Assembly: GCA_043720875.1 (NCBI GenBank)
Contig: JAYSRU010000211.1
Span: 1 to 28,783 of the forward strand
Length of the DNA stretch: 28,783 bases
Source of the DNA: JAYSRU01 sp043720875
GTDB taxonomy: Bacteria > Bacteroidota > Bacteroidia > Flavobacteriales_D > Crocinitomicaceae
Reading direction: 5' to 3'
The notes under the pieces are model-generated. The model was not told the origin of the DNA, did not search any database, and saw only the letters and a program-made list of their open reading frames with translations. Shown here piece by piece: positions 16,714-24,508 of the stretch (position 1 is the first letter of the stretch; each line of letters starts with the position of its first letter). Both the position numbers and the translations under genes were made by a program.

Positions 16714-18066
16714 TTACAATTCACGGTTGATGTCAAATTGCTCTAAGTAATCAGCCACACGTTTTACAAACATTCCGCCTAAAGCACCATCAACAACTCT
16801 GTGATCATAAGAATGAGACAAGAACATTTTGTGTCTAATTCCAATAAAGTCGCCTTGAGGTGTTTCAATGACCGAAGGAATTTTACGAATCGCACCCAGG
16901 GCTAAAATTGCAACTTGCGGTTGATTGATAATTGGAGTTCCCATCACGTTACCAAATGATCCAACATTTGTGACTGTGTAAGTTCCGCCTTGAATATCTT
17001 CTGGCTTCAATTTATTACCTCTTGCTTTGTTGGCTAGTTCATTAACTGCTTTTGCAATACCTGTGAGGTTTAATCTATCCGCTTGTTTAATAACGGGTAC
17101 AATTAAGTTACCTGAAGGAAGCGCTGTAGCCATTCCTAAATTTATATCTTTTCGTTTAATGATTTGGTTTCCGCTAACGGCAACATTGATCATTGGGAAA
17201 TCTTTAATTGCTTTTACAACAGCCTCCATGAAAATTGGAGTAAAAGTAATGCTTTCGCCTTCGCGCTTTTCGTACTCTTTCTTTACTTTATTTCTCCAAA
17301 GAACAATATTGGTTACATCGGCTTCAACGAATGAAGTAACATGTGGCGAAACCAAAGTTGACATAACCATATGCTCAGAGATAATCTTGCGCATACGATC
17401 CATTTCAATTATTTCATCACCTGGTTGTGGTATAACAACAGGTTCTTTAATGTTGGCAATAAATGCAGGAACATTACCTGAAGCAACAACAGAAGAAGGA
17501 GCAGCTAAAGAAGGAACAACTGCAACTGCTGTTTCAGTTATTGGTGAAACTGCTGTAGCAGTACCACGAGAATCTATATAAGATAAAACATCCTTCTTCG
17601 TAACGCGACCACCAAGACCAGAACCTGCAAGCGTATCTAATTCATGCTGTGCAATGTTTTCTTTGCTTGCAATGGCTTTAACCAAAGGAGAATAAAATTT
17701 ACCTTCGCCGTTGGCTATCGGTGCACTGTTTTGCACCAAATCTTTCGCAGCTGTAATTGTTTCTTCAATTTTAACAGCAGCTACAGCAGCAGTATTTGCA
17801 ACAGGAGCAGGTGCTTTATCTTCGCCGCCTGTAGAAATTATTGCAATTACATCACCAACTTGAGCAACTTGGTCTTTATCGAATAAACGTTGAATTAATA
17901 TTCCAGCTGCTTCAGACGGTAATTCGTTGTCTACTTTATCTGTTGCAACTTCAACTAAAGGCTCGTCCATTTCAACGGTATCACCAACATTTTTAAGCCA
18001 ATTGGTAATAGTTGCTTCTGTAACGCTTTCTCCCATTTTAGGAAGTCTGATTTCGATATGTGCCAT
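16714..18066 (-). CDS. 2-oxoacid dehydrogenase E2 (dihydrolipoyl acyltransferase)
   Basis: A 450-aa core subunit of a 2-oxoacid dehydrogenase complex, carrying acyl groups on lipoate to CoA. I start it at ATG 18064-18066 (MAHIEIRLPKMGESV), three codons inside the longer frame. The lipoyl domain (1-80) has EVATDKVDNEL with lipoyl-lysine K44. An Ala/Pro/Val-rich linker leads to the peripheral E1/E3-binding domain (about 125-165, FYSPLVKAIASKENI...LGGRVTKKDVL). A second linker precedes the catalytic domain with HSYDHRVVDG near the C-terminus. One lipoyl domain and DKVDNE favour the branched-chain or 2-oxoglutarate type over pyruvate, but this is not decided. No E1 or E3 genes lie in the window. 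Confidence 0.93.
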   Translation of the reverse strand: MAHIEIRLPKMGESVTEATITNWLKNVGDTVEMDEPLVEVATDKVDNELPSEAAGILIQRLFDKDQVAQVGDVIAIISTGGEDKAPAPVANTAAVAAVKIEETITAAKDLVQNSAPIANGEGKFYSPLVKAIASKENIAQHELDTLAGSGLGGRVTKKDVLSYIDSRGTATAVSPITETAVAVVPSLAAPSSVVASGNVPAFIANIKEPVVIPQPGDEIIEMDRMRKIISEHMVMSTLVSPHVTSFVEADVTNIVLWRNKVKKEYEKREGESITFTPIFMEAVVKAIKDFPMINVAVSGNQIIKRKDINLGMATALPSGNLIVPVIKQADRLNLTGIAKAVNELANKARGNKLKPEDIQGGTYTVTNVGSFGNVMGTPIINQPQVAILALGAIRKIPSVIETPQGDFIGIRHKMFLSHSYDHRVVDGALGGMFVKRVADYLEQFDINREL

Positions 18067-18088
18067 GATTTTCAAGCTAATTTGAGTG

Positions 18089-18096
18089 CAAAAGTA
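18089..18096 (-). promoter_or_regulatory. Candidate -7 box for the E2 gene
   Basis: The minus strand reads TACTTTTG (TAnnTTTG), 23 bases before the ATG. No clear -33 element is seen at the normal spacing. Confidence 0.35.
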
Positions 18097-18259
18097 AGTA
18101 AAAAATAGAAGAAGAAGATTTAATCGAGTTGCTATTTTTGCAAATTACAGTAAACTCCCTAAATTCAATAGATTAGGAACATAAAAATACCTATAATTAG
18201 GGTAGAATTGTAGAAAACAAATAAAGCTATAATTTCCTGTTTTTGGATGATTTAAGAAA

Positions 18260-20197
18260 TCAAAGATTCGCTTTTAAACCGTTTAATACGATTTTCCAAT
18301 CTTTAGTAATGCTATAATCCCTTACATAGAGTAAATTAACGCGTTCTTCTGTGTTAGTGTCCATTTCTACACTAGATTCTACCAAATATTTGGGTGAAAA
18401 AAGCCCAAGCTTAACCTTAGTTACCTGTTTAGTTTGATAGCCGACAAACGACATTTTTCCTACGAATATCCTAAGCAAACTTAAGAAGAATTTGGTGTTT
18501 TTTATTTTCCAAATATAAATTGGAGCGGTACATATTAAAAACAAAGATACAAAGAAATCAAAACTACGTTTTATCCTTTTGTTGTAAGGTTTGGAAATGC
18601 TATTTATCGTTAGAACATAAAGATCACCGGCTGTTTCTATCGAATTACTACCAATAAGAAAGCTAGCGTCAGGTTGAGCGATTTTAAAATCTAAATTCAA
18701 GACATTAATTTCTGACATCCATTGGATGATAGTTTGGGAGCTAACATCTTTGGCGCTGAAAATTATTTCATTGATTTTATGTACTTGTTGAATCTCTGCA
18801 AGTTGTTGCACATTTCCTAAACATTTTTTGTCTTCGTTTTCAATACCGACACGACCAATAAACTCAATGATTTGATGTGTTTGTTTTAGTATTGCCTCAA
18901 TGCGATTCCCTTCTTCCAGCGAACCAACAATAACAAACCTTTTGTTTGACGTGTGAGATAAACTAAATCTTTTCCCAATAATTAAGTGCAATAAATAGCG
19001 CGAAGCGATGAAATAGCTTAATACACAAGTTGTTCCAAGTAAGATAAAAACTCTAGAAAATCTAAAGTCAACTGGTACTAAAGCATACAGTACCAAAATG
19101 AGCCCAGTACCGATGAACGTTCCTTTAAAAATAGGGGCTATTTTCATTGGAAAATCGTAAGTCCCGCTATACAAATTGCATATCAACCAAATCGCACCAT
19201 AAGAGGGTAGCATGGTTTTTAAAGCAAGATCGTTAAATTGTATACCGTTACTATTCCATAAAATACTTGCATAAAGTAATAGGAAAAGAATTGCTGAAAA
19301 ATCCAGTATAGGTAGAATGGCTTGTTTTAAGAATCTAAATCCAATAGCCATTCCTGCGCGCAAGTAAATGGCTAAATTGATGAGAAATGAAAAAAGTTTT
19401 GCGTTCTTTTTCGAGAAGTGTTTTTCAGCAAAAATGACCATAGCACGATAGAACACAAATACATAGTTGATGCTGCTTTTCTTAGTACTTTCTCCTTTGT
19501 AATGTATTATTCTGGTTTCTGGAAAGTAATAATTGTCATAGCCGCCTTTTATGATTCGGTAAGAAAGATCGATGTCTTCTCCGTACATAAAAAAGGTTTC
19601 ATCCAACAACCCAACCTTGGCTAAAGTGGTTTTACGCATGAGCATAAAAGCACCGGAAAGAATATCAACTTTGTTCGTTTCAAATTCACTTAAATAGCCT
19701 AAATGATATTGACCAAAACGCTTCGACTTCGGAAATAATTTACTGATACCAAATATTTTGTAGAATGCAACCGCAGGAGTAGGTAAACCTCTTTTTGACT
19801 CTGGTAAAAAGTTCCCTTTTCCATCCAACATTCTAACCCCTAAGCCACCTGCATTCGGATGGGAATCCATAAAATCTACAATTTTTATAAAAGTGTCTTC
19901 TTCAACAACCGTATCAGGATTTAGAAGTAAATGATATTCACCTTTGGCTATCAGTAAGGCTTGATTGTTTGCTTTTGAAAATCCTTTATTGTCTTTGTTT
20001 GCAATGAGTTGAACTGTAGGAAATTTTTCTAGGACCATCTCAACGGAGCCATCCACAGAATTATTATCCACCACATAAATTTCGGTTTCCACTTTCTTGG
20101 CAGCTATTAATACCGAATTTAAACATTGCTCTAAAAAATAAGCGACGTTATAATTTACAATGATTACAGAAAGTTTTATACCATTTTCATTTTCCAT
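18260..20197 (-). CDS. GT2 glycosyltransferase fused to membrane helices and a reduced phosphoglycosyl-transferase module
   Basis: A 645-aa protein. Residues about 8-240 are a family 2 (rhamnosyl-like) glycosyltransferase: LSVIIVNYNVAYFL, VVDNNSVDGS, NKGFSKANN, LLNPDT, SGAFMLMRK and EDIDLSYR. Next come about five membrane segments (around 270-395). Residues about 415-525 look like the Rossmann-type domain of WbaP/WcaJ-like proteins (KRFVIVGSLEEGNRIEAIL). The end aligns with a polyprenyl-phosphate sugar transferase by its edges only: KRIKRSFDFFVSLFLICTAP, VGKMSFVGYQ and LLYVRDYSITKDWKIVLNGLK. The middle with the catalytic KFRSM/Asp-Glu region is missing. It probably decorates a surface polysaccharide. 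It starts 1 base after ridA. Confidence 0.8.
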   Translation of the reverse strand: MENENGIKLSVIIVNYNVAYFLEQCLNSVLIAAKKVETEIYVVDNNSVDGSVEMVLEKFPTVQLIANKDNKGFSKANNQALLIAKGEYHLLLNPDTVVEEDTFIKIVDFMDSHPNAGGLGVRMLDGKGNFLPESKRGLPTPAVAFYKIFGISKLFPKSKRFGQYHLGYLSEFETNKVDILSGAFMLMRKTTLAKVGLLDETFFMYGEDIDLSYRIIKGGYDNYYFPETRIIHYKGESTKKSSINYVFVFYRAMVIFAEKHFSKKNAKLFSFLINLAIYLRAGMAIGFRFLKQAILPILDFSAILFLLLYASILWNSNGIQFNDLALKTMLPSYGAIWLICNLYSGTYDFPMKIAPIFKGTFIGTGLILVLYALVPVDFRFSRVFILLGTTCVLSYFIASRYLLHLIIGKRFSLSHTSNKRFVIVGSLEEGNRIEAILKQTHQIIEFIGRVGIENEDKKCLGNVQQLAEIQQVHKINEIIFSAKDVSSQTIIQWMSEINVLNLDFKIAQPDASFLIGSNSIETAGDLYVLTINSISKPYNKRIKRSFDFFVSLFLICTAPIYIWKIKNTKFFLSLLRIFVGKMSFVGYQTKQVTKVKLGLFSPKYLVESSVEMDTNTEERVNLLYVRDYSITKDWKIVLNGLKANL

Positions 20198-20198
20198 C

Positions 20199-20576
20199 TT
20201 ATGCTACAGCAATACATGAAATTTCTATCATAGCATTCATTGGTAATTTCACCACTTCAACGGTTTCTCTTGCAGGTGGATTATCTTGAAAATACGTAGC
20301 ATAAACAGCATTCATTTGTGGAAAATCATCAAAGCTTTTTAAAAAAACTGAGCATTTCACAATGTTTTGCATAGTCATTCCAGCTTCCTTTACCAACGCT
20401 TCTATGTTTTGTAATACTTGATGCGTTGCGGCCTCAATACTTCCAACTTGCAATTCACCCGTTGTTGGCTCTAAAGGAATTTGACCACTTACATAAAGCG
20501 TGTCTTTAACCAAAATGGCTTGACTGTAAGGTCCAATAGGTGCGGGAGCGTTGGGAATAGAAATTGATTTTTTCAT
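20199..20576 (-). CDS. ridA: RidA family reactive-intermediate deaminase
   Basis: A 125-aa YjgF/YER057c/UK114 protein that hydrolyses 2-aminoacrylate and related enamines/imines made by PLP enzymes. I start it at ATG 20574-20576 (MKKSISIPNAPAPIGPYSQA); an upstream TTG gives an unneeded extension. Family motifs are PIGPYSQA, YVSGQIP, LKSFDDFPQMNAVYATYF and ARETVEVVKLPMNAMIEISCIA, with the substrate-binding Arg in ARETV and the final acidic Glu in MIEIS. Full length is normal. It precedes the glycosyltransferase by 1 base, and is divergent from the amidotransferase gene across 70 bases. Confidence 0.92.
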   Translation of the reverse strand: MKKSISIPNAPAPIGPYSQAILVKDTLYVSGQIPLEPTTGELQVGSIEAATHQVLQNIEALVKEAGMTMQNIVKCSVFLKSFDDFPQMNAVYATYFQDNPPARETVEVVKLPMNAMIEISCIAVA

Positions 20577-20646
20577 TGTATTTTTTAGGTAAAGATCCAA
20601 ATAAGGAACATAATATCCGCAAGTTTAGTAATTTTACAAGAAAAAA

Positions 20647-21216
20647 GTGTCAGTTTTAGTAATAGATAATTACGATTCCTTTACCTATAACATCGTTCAT
20701 TACGCCGAATTATTTACCGACAAGGTTGTTGTTTGGAGGAATGACGAAATAGATTTGTCCGCTGTTGCGGAATTTGATAGGATTATTATTTCTCCTGGAC
20801 CTGGCCTACCGGGGGATGCGGGGCAACTTATGGAAATGATTGCTATGTATCATGACAGTATTCCAATGTTAGGGATATGTCTAGGTCATCAAGCTTTAGG
20901 CGTTTATTTTGGTGCAAAACTTTATAATTTAAATGAAGTAAAACACGGACAACAAGTTGAATGTATAAAATGTAATGATAACATTTTGTTTCATTCGTTG
21001 GAGCAACCAATTTTAGTAGGATTGTATCATAGTTGGGCTATTAAATTACCGAATGACAGTCAATTGACTACGACATTAATCTGCGATAATAATATTATTA
21101 TGGCGTTTGAACATAAAATATTACCTATTTTCGGTGTTCAGTTCCATCCTGAGTCTATATTAACTCCGAATGGGAAAACAATAATTGAAAAGTTTTTAAT
21201 TACGAATTTTAAATAA
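20647..21216 (+). CDS. Glutamine amidotransferase of aminodeoxychorismate/anthranilate synthase (PabA/TrpG)
   Basis: A 189-aa class I amidotransferase that supplies ammonia to chorismate for p-aminobenzoate or anthranilate. The start is GTG at 20647, giving MSVLVIDNYDSFTYNIVHY, the family N-terminus; there is no ATG nearby. Oxyanion and active-site motifs are SPGPGLPGDAG (49-59), GICLGHQALG with nucleophile Cys78, and VQFHPES with His167 and Glu169. All are intact. Its synthase partner (pabB or trpE) is not next to it, so pabA and trpG cannot be told apart. It is followed after 9 bases by the DUF2147 gene, so the two are probably co-transcribed. Confidence 0.92.
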   Translation: MSVLVIDNYDSFTYNIVHYAELFTDKVVVWRNDEIDLSAVAEFDRIIISPGPGLPGDAGQLMEMIAMYHDSIPMLGICLGHQALGVYFGAKLYNLNEVKHGQQVECIKCNDNILFHSLEQPILVGLYHSWAIKLPNDSQLTTTLICDNNIIMAFEHKILPIFGVQFHPESILTPNGKTIIEKFLITNFK

Positions 21217-21225
21217 ACAATAAAT

Positions 21226-21666
21226 ATGAAATCAATACTTTTAGTAAGCGTTCTTACATTGTTCATGAATAAATCTACTTCATCTACGGCTACTTGTGTA
21301 GGACAATGGACTACCACTGATGACGACACCGGTAAAAAGAAATCTATTGTTGATTTGTTTAAAGTTGATGGCAAGTTATACGGTAAAATCATCAAGCTTT
21401 ATCCAAAAGAAGGAAGAGAAGATGATCCAAAATGTACAAAATGCTCGGGTGACAATAAGAACAAGAAAATTGTTGGAATGCAAATTGTGAATAACTTGAA
21501 ATGGAATGGTGAAGAATGGGCGGATGGTTCAATCTTGGATCCGGCTAACGGAAAAGTTTATACTTCAAAAATGTGGTTGGAACCAACCAATGATAAGATT
21601 TTGAATGTTCGTGGATATATCGGACCATTCTTCAGAACACAAACTTGGAAAAGAGTAGAGAATTAA
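21226..21666 (+). CDS. DUF2147 secreted protein
   Basis: A 146-aa exported protein. MKSILLVSVLTLFMNKSTSS is a plausible, rather short signal peptide. The DUF2147 pattern is clear: VGQWTTTDDDTGKKKSIVDLFKVDGKLYGKIIKL, then CTKCSG, then GMQIVNNLKWNGEEWADGSILDPANGKVYTSKMWL, and FFRTQTWKRV at the end. The family folds as a lipocalin-like small barrel of unknown ligand in Bacteroidota and Proteobacteria. Stop TAA lies inside the stem of the following terminator. Confidence 0.88.
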   Translation: MKSILLVSVLTLFMNKSTSSTATCVGQWTTTDDDTGKKKSIVDLFKVDGKLYGKIIKLYPKEGREDDPKCTKCSGDNKNKKIVGMQIVNNLKWNGEEWADGSILDPANGKVYTSKMWLEPTNDKILNVRGYIGPFFRTQTWKRVEN

Positions 21667-21685
21667 TCTTTATTAATTCTCTACT
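21654..21685. terminator. Bidirectional terminator between DUF2147 and parC
   Basis: GTAGAGAATTAA (21655-21666) and TTAATTCTCTAC (21673-21684) form a perfect 12-bp stem with a 6-base loop, extended by one A-T pair. A-rich bases lie on the left and T/A-rich bases on the right, and the genes converge here (stops at 21666 and 21692), so it can serve both. The U-tracts are short. Confidence 0.7.
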
Positions 21686-21691
21686 TAAAAT

Positions 21692-24505
21692 TTAAAATAA
21701 ACTTGCTTGACCTTCATCGTCAATTTTGGGTTCAATATCCCATTCTATTGTCGGTGAATCATCATCATCGTCATTGTCGTTATCATTAGATTCATCAGAT
21801 TCTTCCGAATCTTCTGAGCCATCCTCTGATTCAGAAGATACTTTTTTAACAATTTCTGGCCAAGGCTCAGTTCCTTCAATAGATTCTGTAAGCACGATTT
21901 CCTTTACTTTCAATTTAGTAATTTGATTTCCTTGCGCTTTCATTCCCTTTACTTCGATCATGTCAGCTAATGCAATTTCATTATCGGGTAAATTCTTAGT
22001 TTCCTTTAAGAGCTTATTGTAGACAATTTTTGCTTTTGGAAGAAATGCGGTGGAAACAATATCAAGGTATGATCCTGCTGACTCTGTGATGAATCCAACT
22101 TTTTTATCCGAAGTCACCTCACATAAAAAGCGTTTAACAAAATGCAATTCCTTCTCACCGTCATAATATACAGCGGTGAGGGCTCTTTCTGGATGCCATT
22201 TTTCAATATGCACCATGTCCTCTTCAAAATGATTAGAAAGATCAAAGGTTGTAAGTCTATAGTGACCTGATTTATATAGCGTTAGAATTTTTTCATTCCC
22301 TTTGAATGTACCAATAAACTTACCTCTTTCTCCATCATTCAATCTTCCAACGACGGTGTCGAACCAAATTTTTCTTGCAGAAAGTGTCGAACCACTCACT
22401 TCTTTTTGAATAACTTTTTGAATAATTTCTTTGGTGACTCTATTTCCTCCCGATGCTCGACCTTTTATCAACAAGTCGCCCATGTCGATATCCCAACGCA
22501 ATCTTTTTAAGTGCGGACGCGGACGTAAATGTACAGTTACCACTTCACGCTCTCCATTTGGATGCACTGAGAAGTATAATAATTTAGAACCTTTAATTCC
22601 TCTTGAAAGATCATATTCCGTGTCACGGGTAACCGAGTTTACAAAGAAGCGCTTCATCATCGTTGGACCACCGTTTCCATCTTGATACATCACATGATAA
22701 ATGGTTCGTTTGTCACCTTTTTTCCATACATCAGCATGGATAATGCCTTTACCTACAAATTTCTTATCAGTGATTTTGGTGACCATAAACTTACCAGATT
22801 CAAAGAATATTATGATGTCATCTATTTCAGAACAATCACAAACCGGATCGTTTTTCTTCAAGCCCCAACCAATAAATCCTTCTTCCATGTCTACAAATAA
22901 TTTCTTATTTGCGATGATCACTTTTGAAGCAGAGATGGTATCGAAAATTTTAATTTCTGTTTTACGTTCTTTTCCTTCGCCAAATCGTTTCCTAAGATCT
23001 TTGAAATAGTCGACTGCATAGTCTACTAAGTTAGCTAATTTTTGACGAACATCTTCCATCTCAGCTTCCAACTTCAACATGGCTTCATCCGCTTTGTCGC
23101 TATCAAATCGCGTGATTCTGATCATACGAATATCCGTCAAACGTTGTAAATCTTGATCTTCAATGGCACGAATCAAATCCTTTACGTAAGGTTCAAATTG
23201 TTTATACAAATAGGCGAAGAGCGCAACTTTATCACCATATTTCTTAAAGTCGATATACATTTCTTCACGAATGAATATTTTCTCTAAACTAGCAAAATGC
23301 CATGCCGATTGTAGTTCAGCTAATCGAATCTCTAACTCTAATTTTAGCAACTCAACCGTAGTATCCGTATTGATCCGTAAGATTTCTGAAACTCCTAAAA
23401 ACTTTGGTGTGTTTACGTCAATTGTAGATGAGTTGGGTGAAATAGAAACTTCACAATCCGTAAAAGCATAAAGCGCATCTAAACTAATATCTGGACTCAC
23501 TCCAGGCGCTAAGTGAATAACAATTTCAACATCTGCAGCGGTGTTGTCTTCAATTTTTCGCACCTTAATTTGTCCTTTATCGTTTGCCTTGATAATGGTT
23601 TCAATTAAGGAGCCTGTCGTAGTTCCGAAAGGAATTTCAGTAATTATTAGTGTTTTGTTGTCGTGTTTTTTGATACGAGCACGAACTCTAATTTTCCCAC
23701 CTCTTAATCCATCGTTGTAATTGCTGAAATCAGCCATTCCGCCGACCAAAAAATCTGGGTAAAATTCAACTTTACGCCCACGCAAATGATTGATAGATTG
23801 TTCAATTAATTCAATAAAATTGTGGGGCATAATTTTACATGCCATACCCACGGCAATTCCTTCTGTTCCTTGTGCTAAAAGCAATGGAAATTTTACAGGA
23901 AGGTTGTCTGGTTCTTTATTTCTACCATCATAACTTGAAAGCCATTTGGTAGTTTTTGCATTAAACGCAACGTGATTGGCGAATTTTGAAAGACGTGCTT
24001 CAATATAACGAGGAGCAGCTGCACCATCACCGGTTAGTATATTTCCCCAGTTTCCTTGACAATCGATCATTAATTCTTTTTGCCCCAATTGCACTAAGGC
24101 ATCACCAATACTTTGATCACCGTGTGGGTGATATTTCATGGTATTACCTATAATATTTGCAACTTTATTGTAACGTCCATCATCTAACTCTTTCATTGAG
24201 TGTAGAATACGACGTTGTACGGGTTTCAATCCATCGTATAAGCCTGGCACAGCTCTTTCAAGAATTACGTAAGAAGCATAATCTAAAAACCACGATTCAT
24301 ATAGTCCGGTTAAGGGAATTATCTTATCGTCACTGTCCGATTTTTCAAAAGGATTTGATTCGTCATCATCCGCAATAGGCAAGTCGTCATCTTCCTCATC
24401 AGAATCATCTTTCTTTATGCTATCCTTCCAATCATCAGAATTGTTATCATCGTTGTGATCTGGATTATGATTATTTTCAGGATCTTGAGTTTCGTCTTCT
24501 GCCAT
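21692..24505 (-). CDS. parC: DNA topoisomerase IV subunit A
   Basis: A 937-aa DNA-cleaving subunit of type IIA topoisomerase, decatenating chromosomes with ParE. The first about 60 residues are acidic and disordered. The breakage-reunion domain starts PLTGLYESWFLDYASYVILERAVP and includes KPVQRRILHSM, HPHGDQSIGDAL and GDGAAAPRYIEARL with catalytic Tyr167. The C-terminal propeller lacks a clear GyrA box (QRRGGKG), and parE is the adjacent upstream gene; both favour topo IV over gyrase. The last about 45 residues are again acidic and end DDEGQASLF. The protein is longer than E. coli ParC (752 aa). The start codon lies 3 bases after the parE stop. Confidence 0.9.
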   Translation of the reverse strand: MAEDETQDPENNHNPDHNDDNNSDDWKDSIKKDDSDEEDDDLPIADDDESNPFEKSDSDDKIIPLTGLYESWFLDYASYVILERAVPGLYDGLKPVQRRILHSMKELDDGRYNKVANIIGNTMKYHPHGDQSIGDALVQLGQKELMIDCQGNWGNILTGDGAAAPRYIEARLSKFANHVAFNAKTTKWLSSYDGRNKEPDNLPVKFPLLLAQGTEGIAVGMACKIMPHNFIELIEQSINHLRGRKVEFYPDFLVGGMADFSNYNDGLRGGKIRVRARIKKHDNKTLIITEIPFGTTTGSLIETIIKANDKGQIKVRKIEDNTAADVEIVIHLAPGVSPDISLDALYAFTDCEVSISPNSSTIDVNTPKFLGVSEILRINTDTTVELLKLELEIRLAELQSAWHFASLEKIFIREEMYIDFKKYGDKVALFAYLYKQFEPYVKDLIRAIEDQDLQRLTDIRMIRITRFDSDKADEAMLKLEAEMEDVRQKLANLVDYAVDYFKDLRKRFGEGKERKTEIKIFDTISASKVIIANKKLFVDMEEGFIGWGLKKNDPVCDCSEIDDIIIFFESGKFMVTKITDKKFVGKGIIHADVWKKGDKRTIYHVMYQDGNGGPTMMKRFFVNSVTRDTEYDLSRGIKGSKLLYFSVHPNGEREVVTVHLRPRPHLKRLRWDIDMGDLLIKGRASGGNRVTKEIIQKVIQKEVSGSTLSARKIWFDTVVGRLNDGERGKFIGTFKGNEKILTLYKSGHYRLTTFDLSNHFEEDMVHIEKWHPERALTAVYYDGEKELHFVKRFLCEVTSDKKVGFITESAGSYLDIVSTAFLPKAKIVYNKLLKETKNLPDNEIALADMIEVKGMKAQGNQITKLKVKEIVLTESIEGTEPWPEIVKKVSSESEDGSEDSEESDESNDNDNDDDDDSPTIEWDIEPKIDDEGQASLF

Positions 24506-24508
24506 GGC

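Noticed and set aside
17027..17581. 184-aa open frame on the plus strand
   Set aside because: It lies wholly antisense to the E2 gene, is low in charged motifs and matches no family; a product of the E2 codon pattern.
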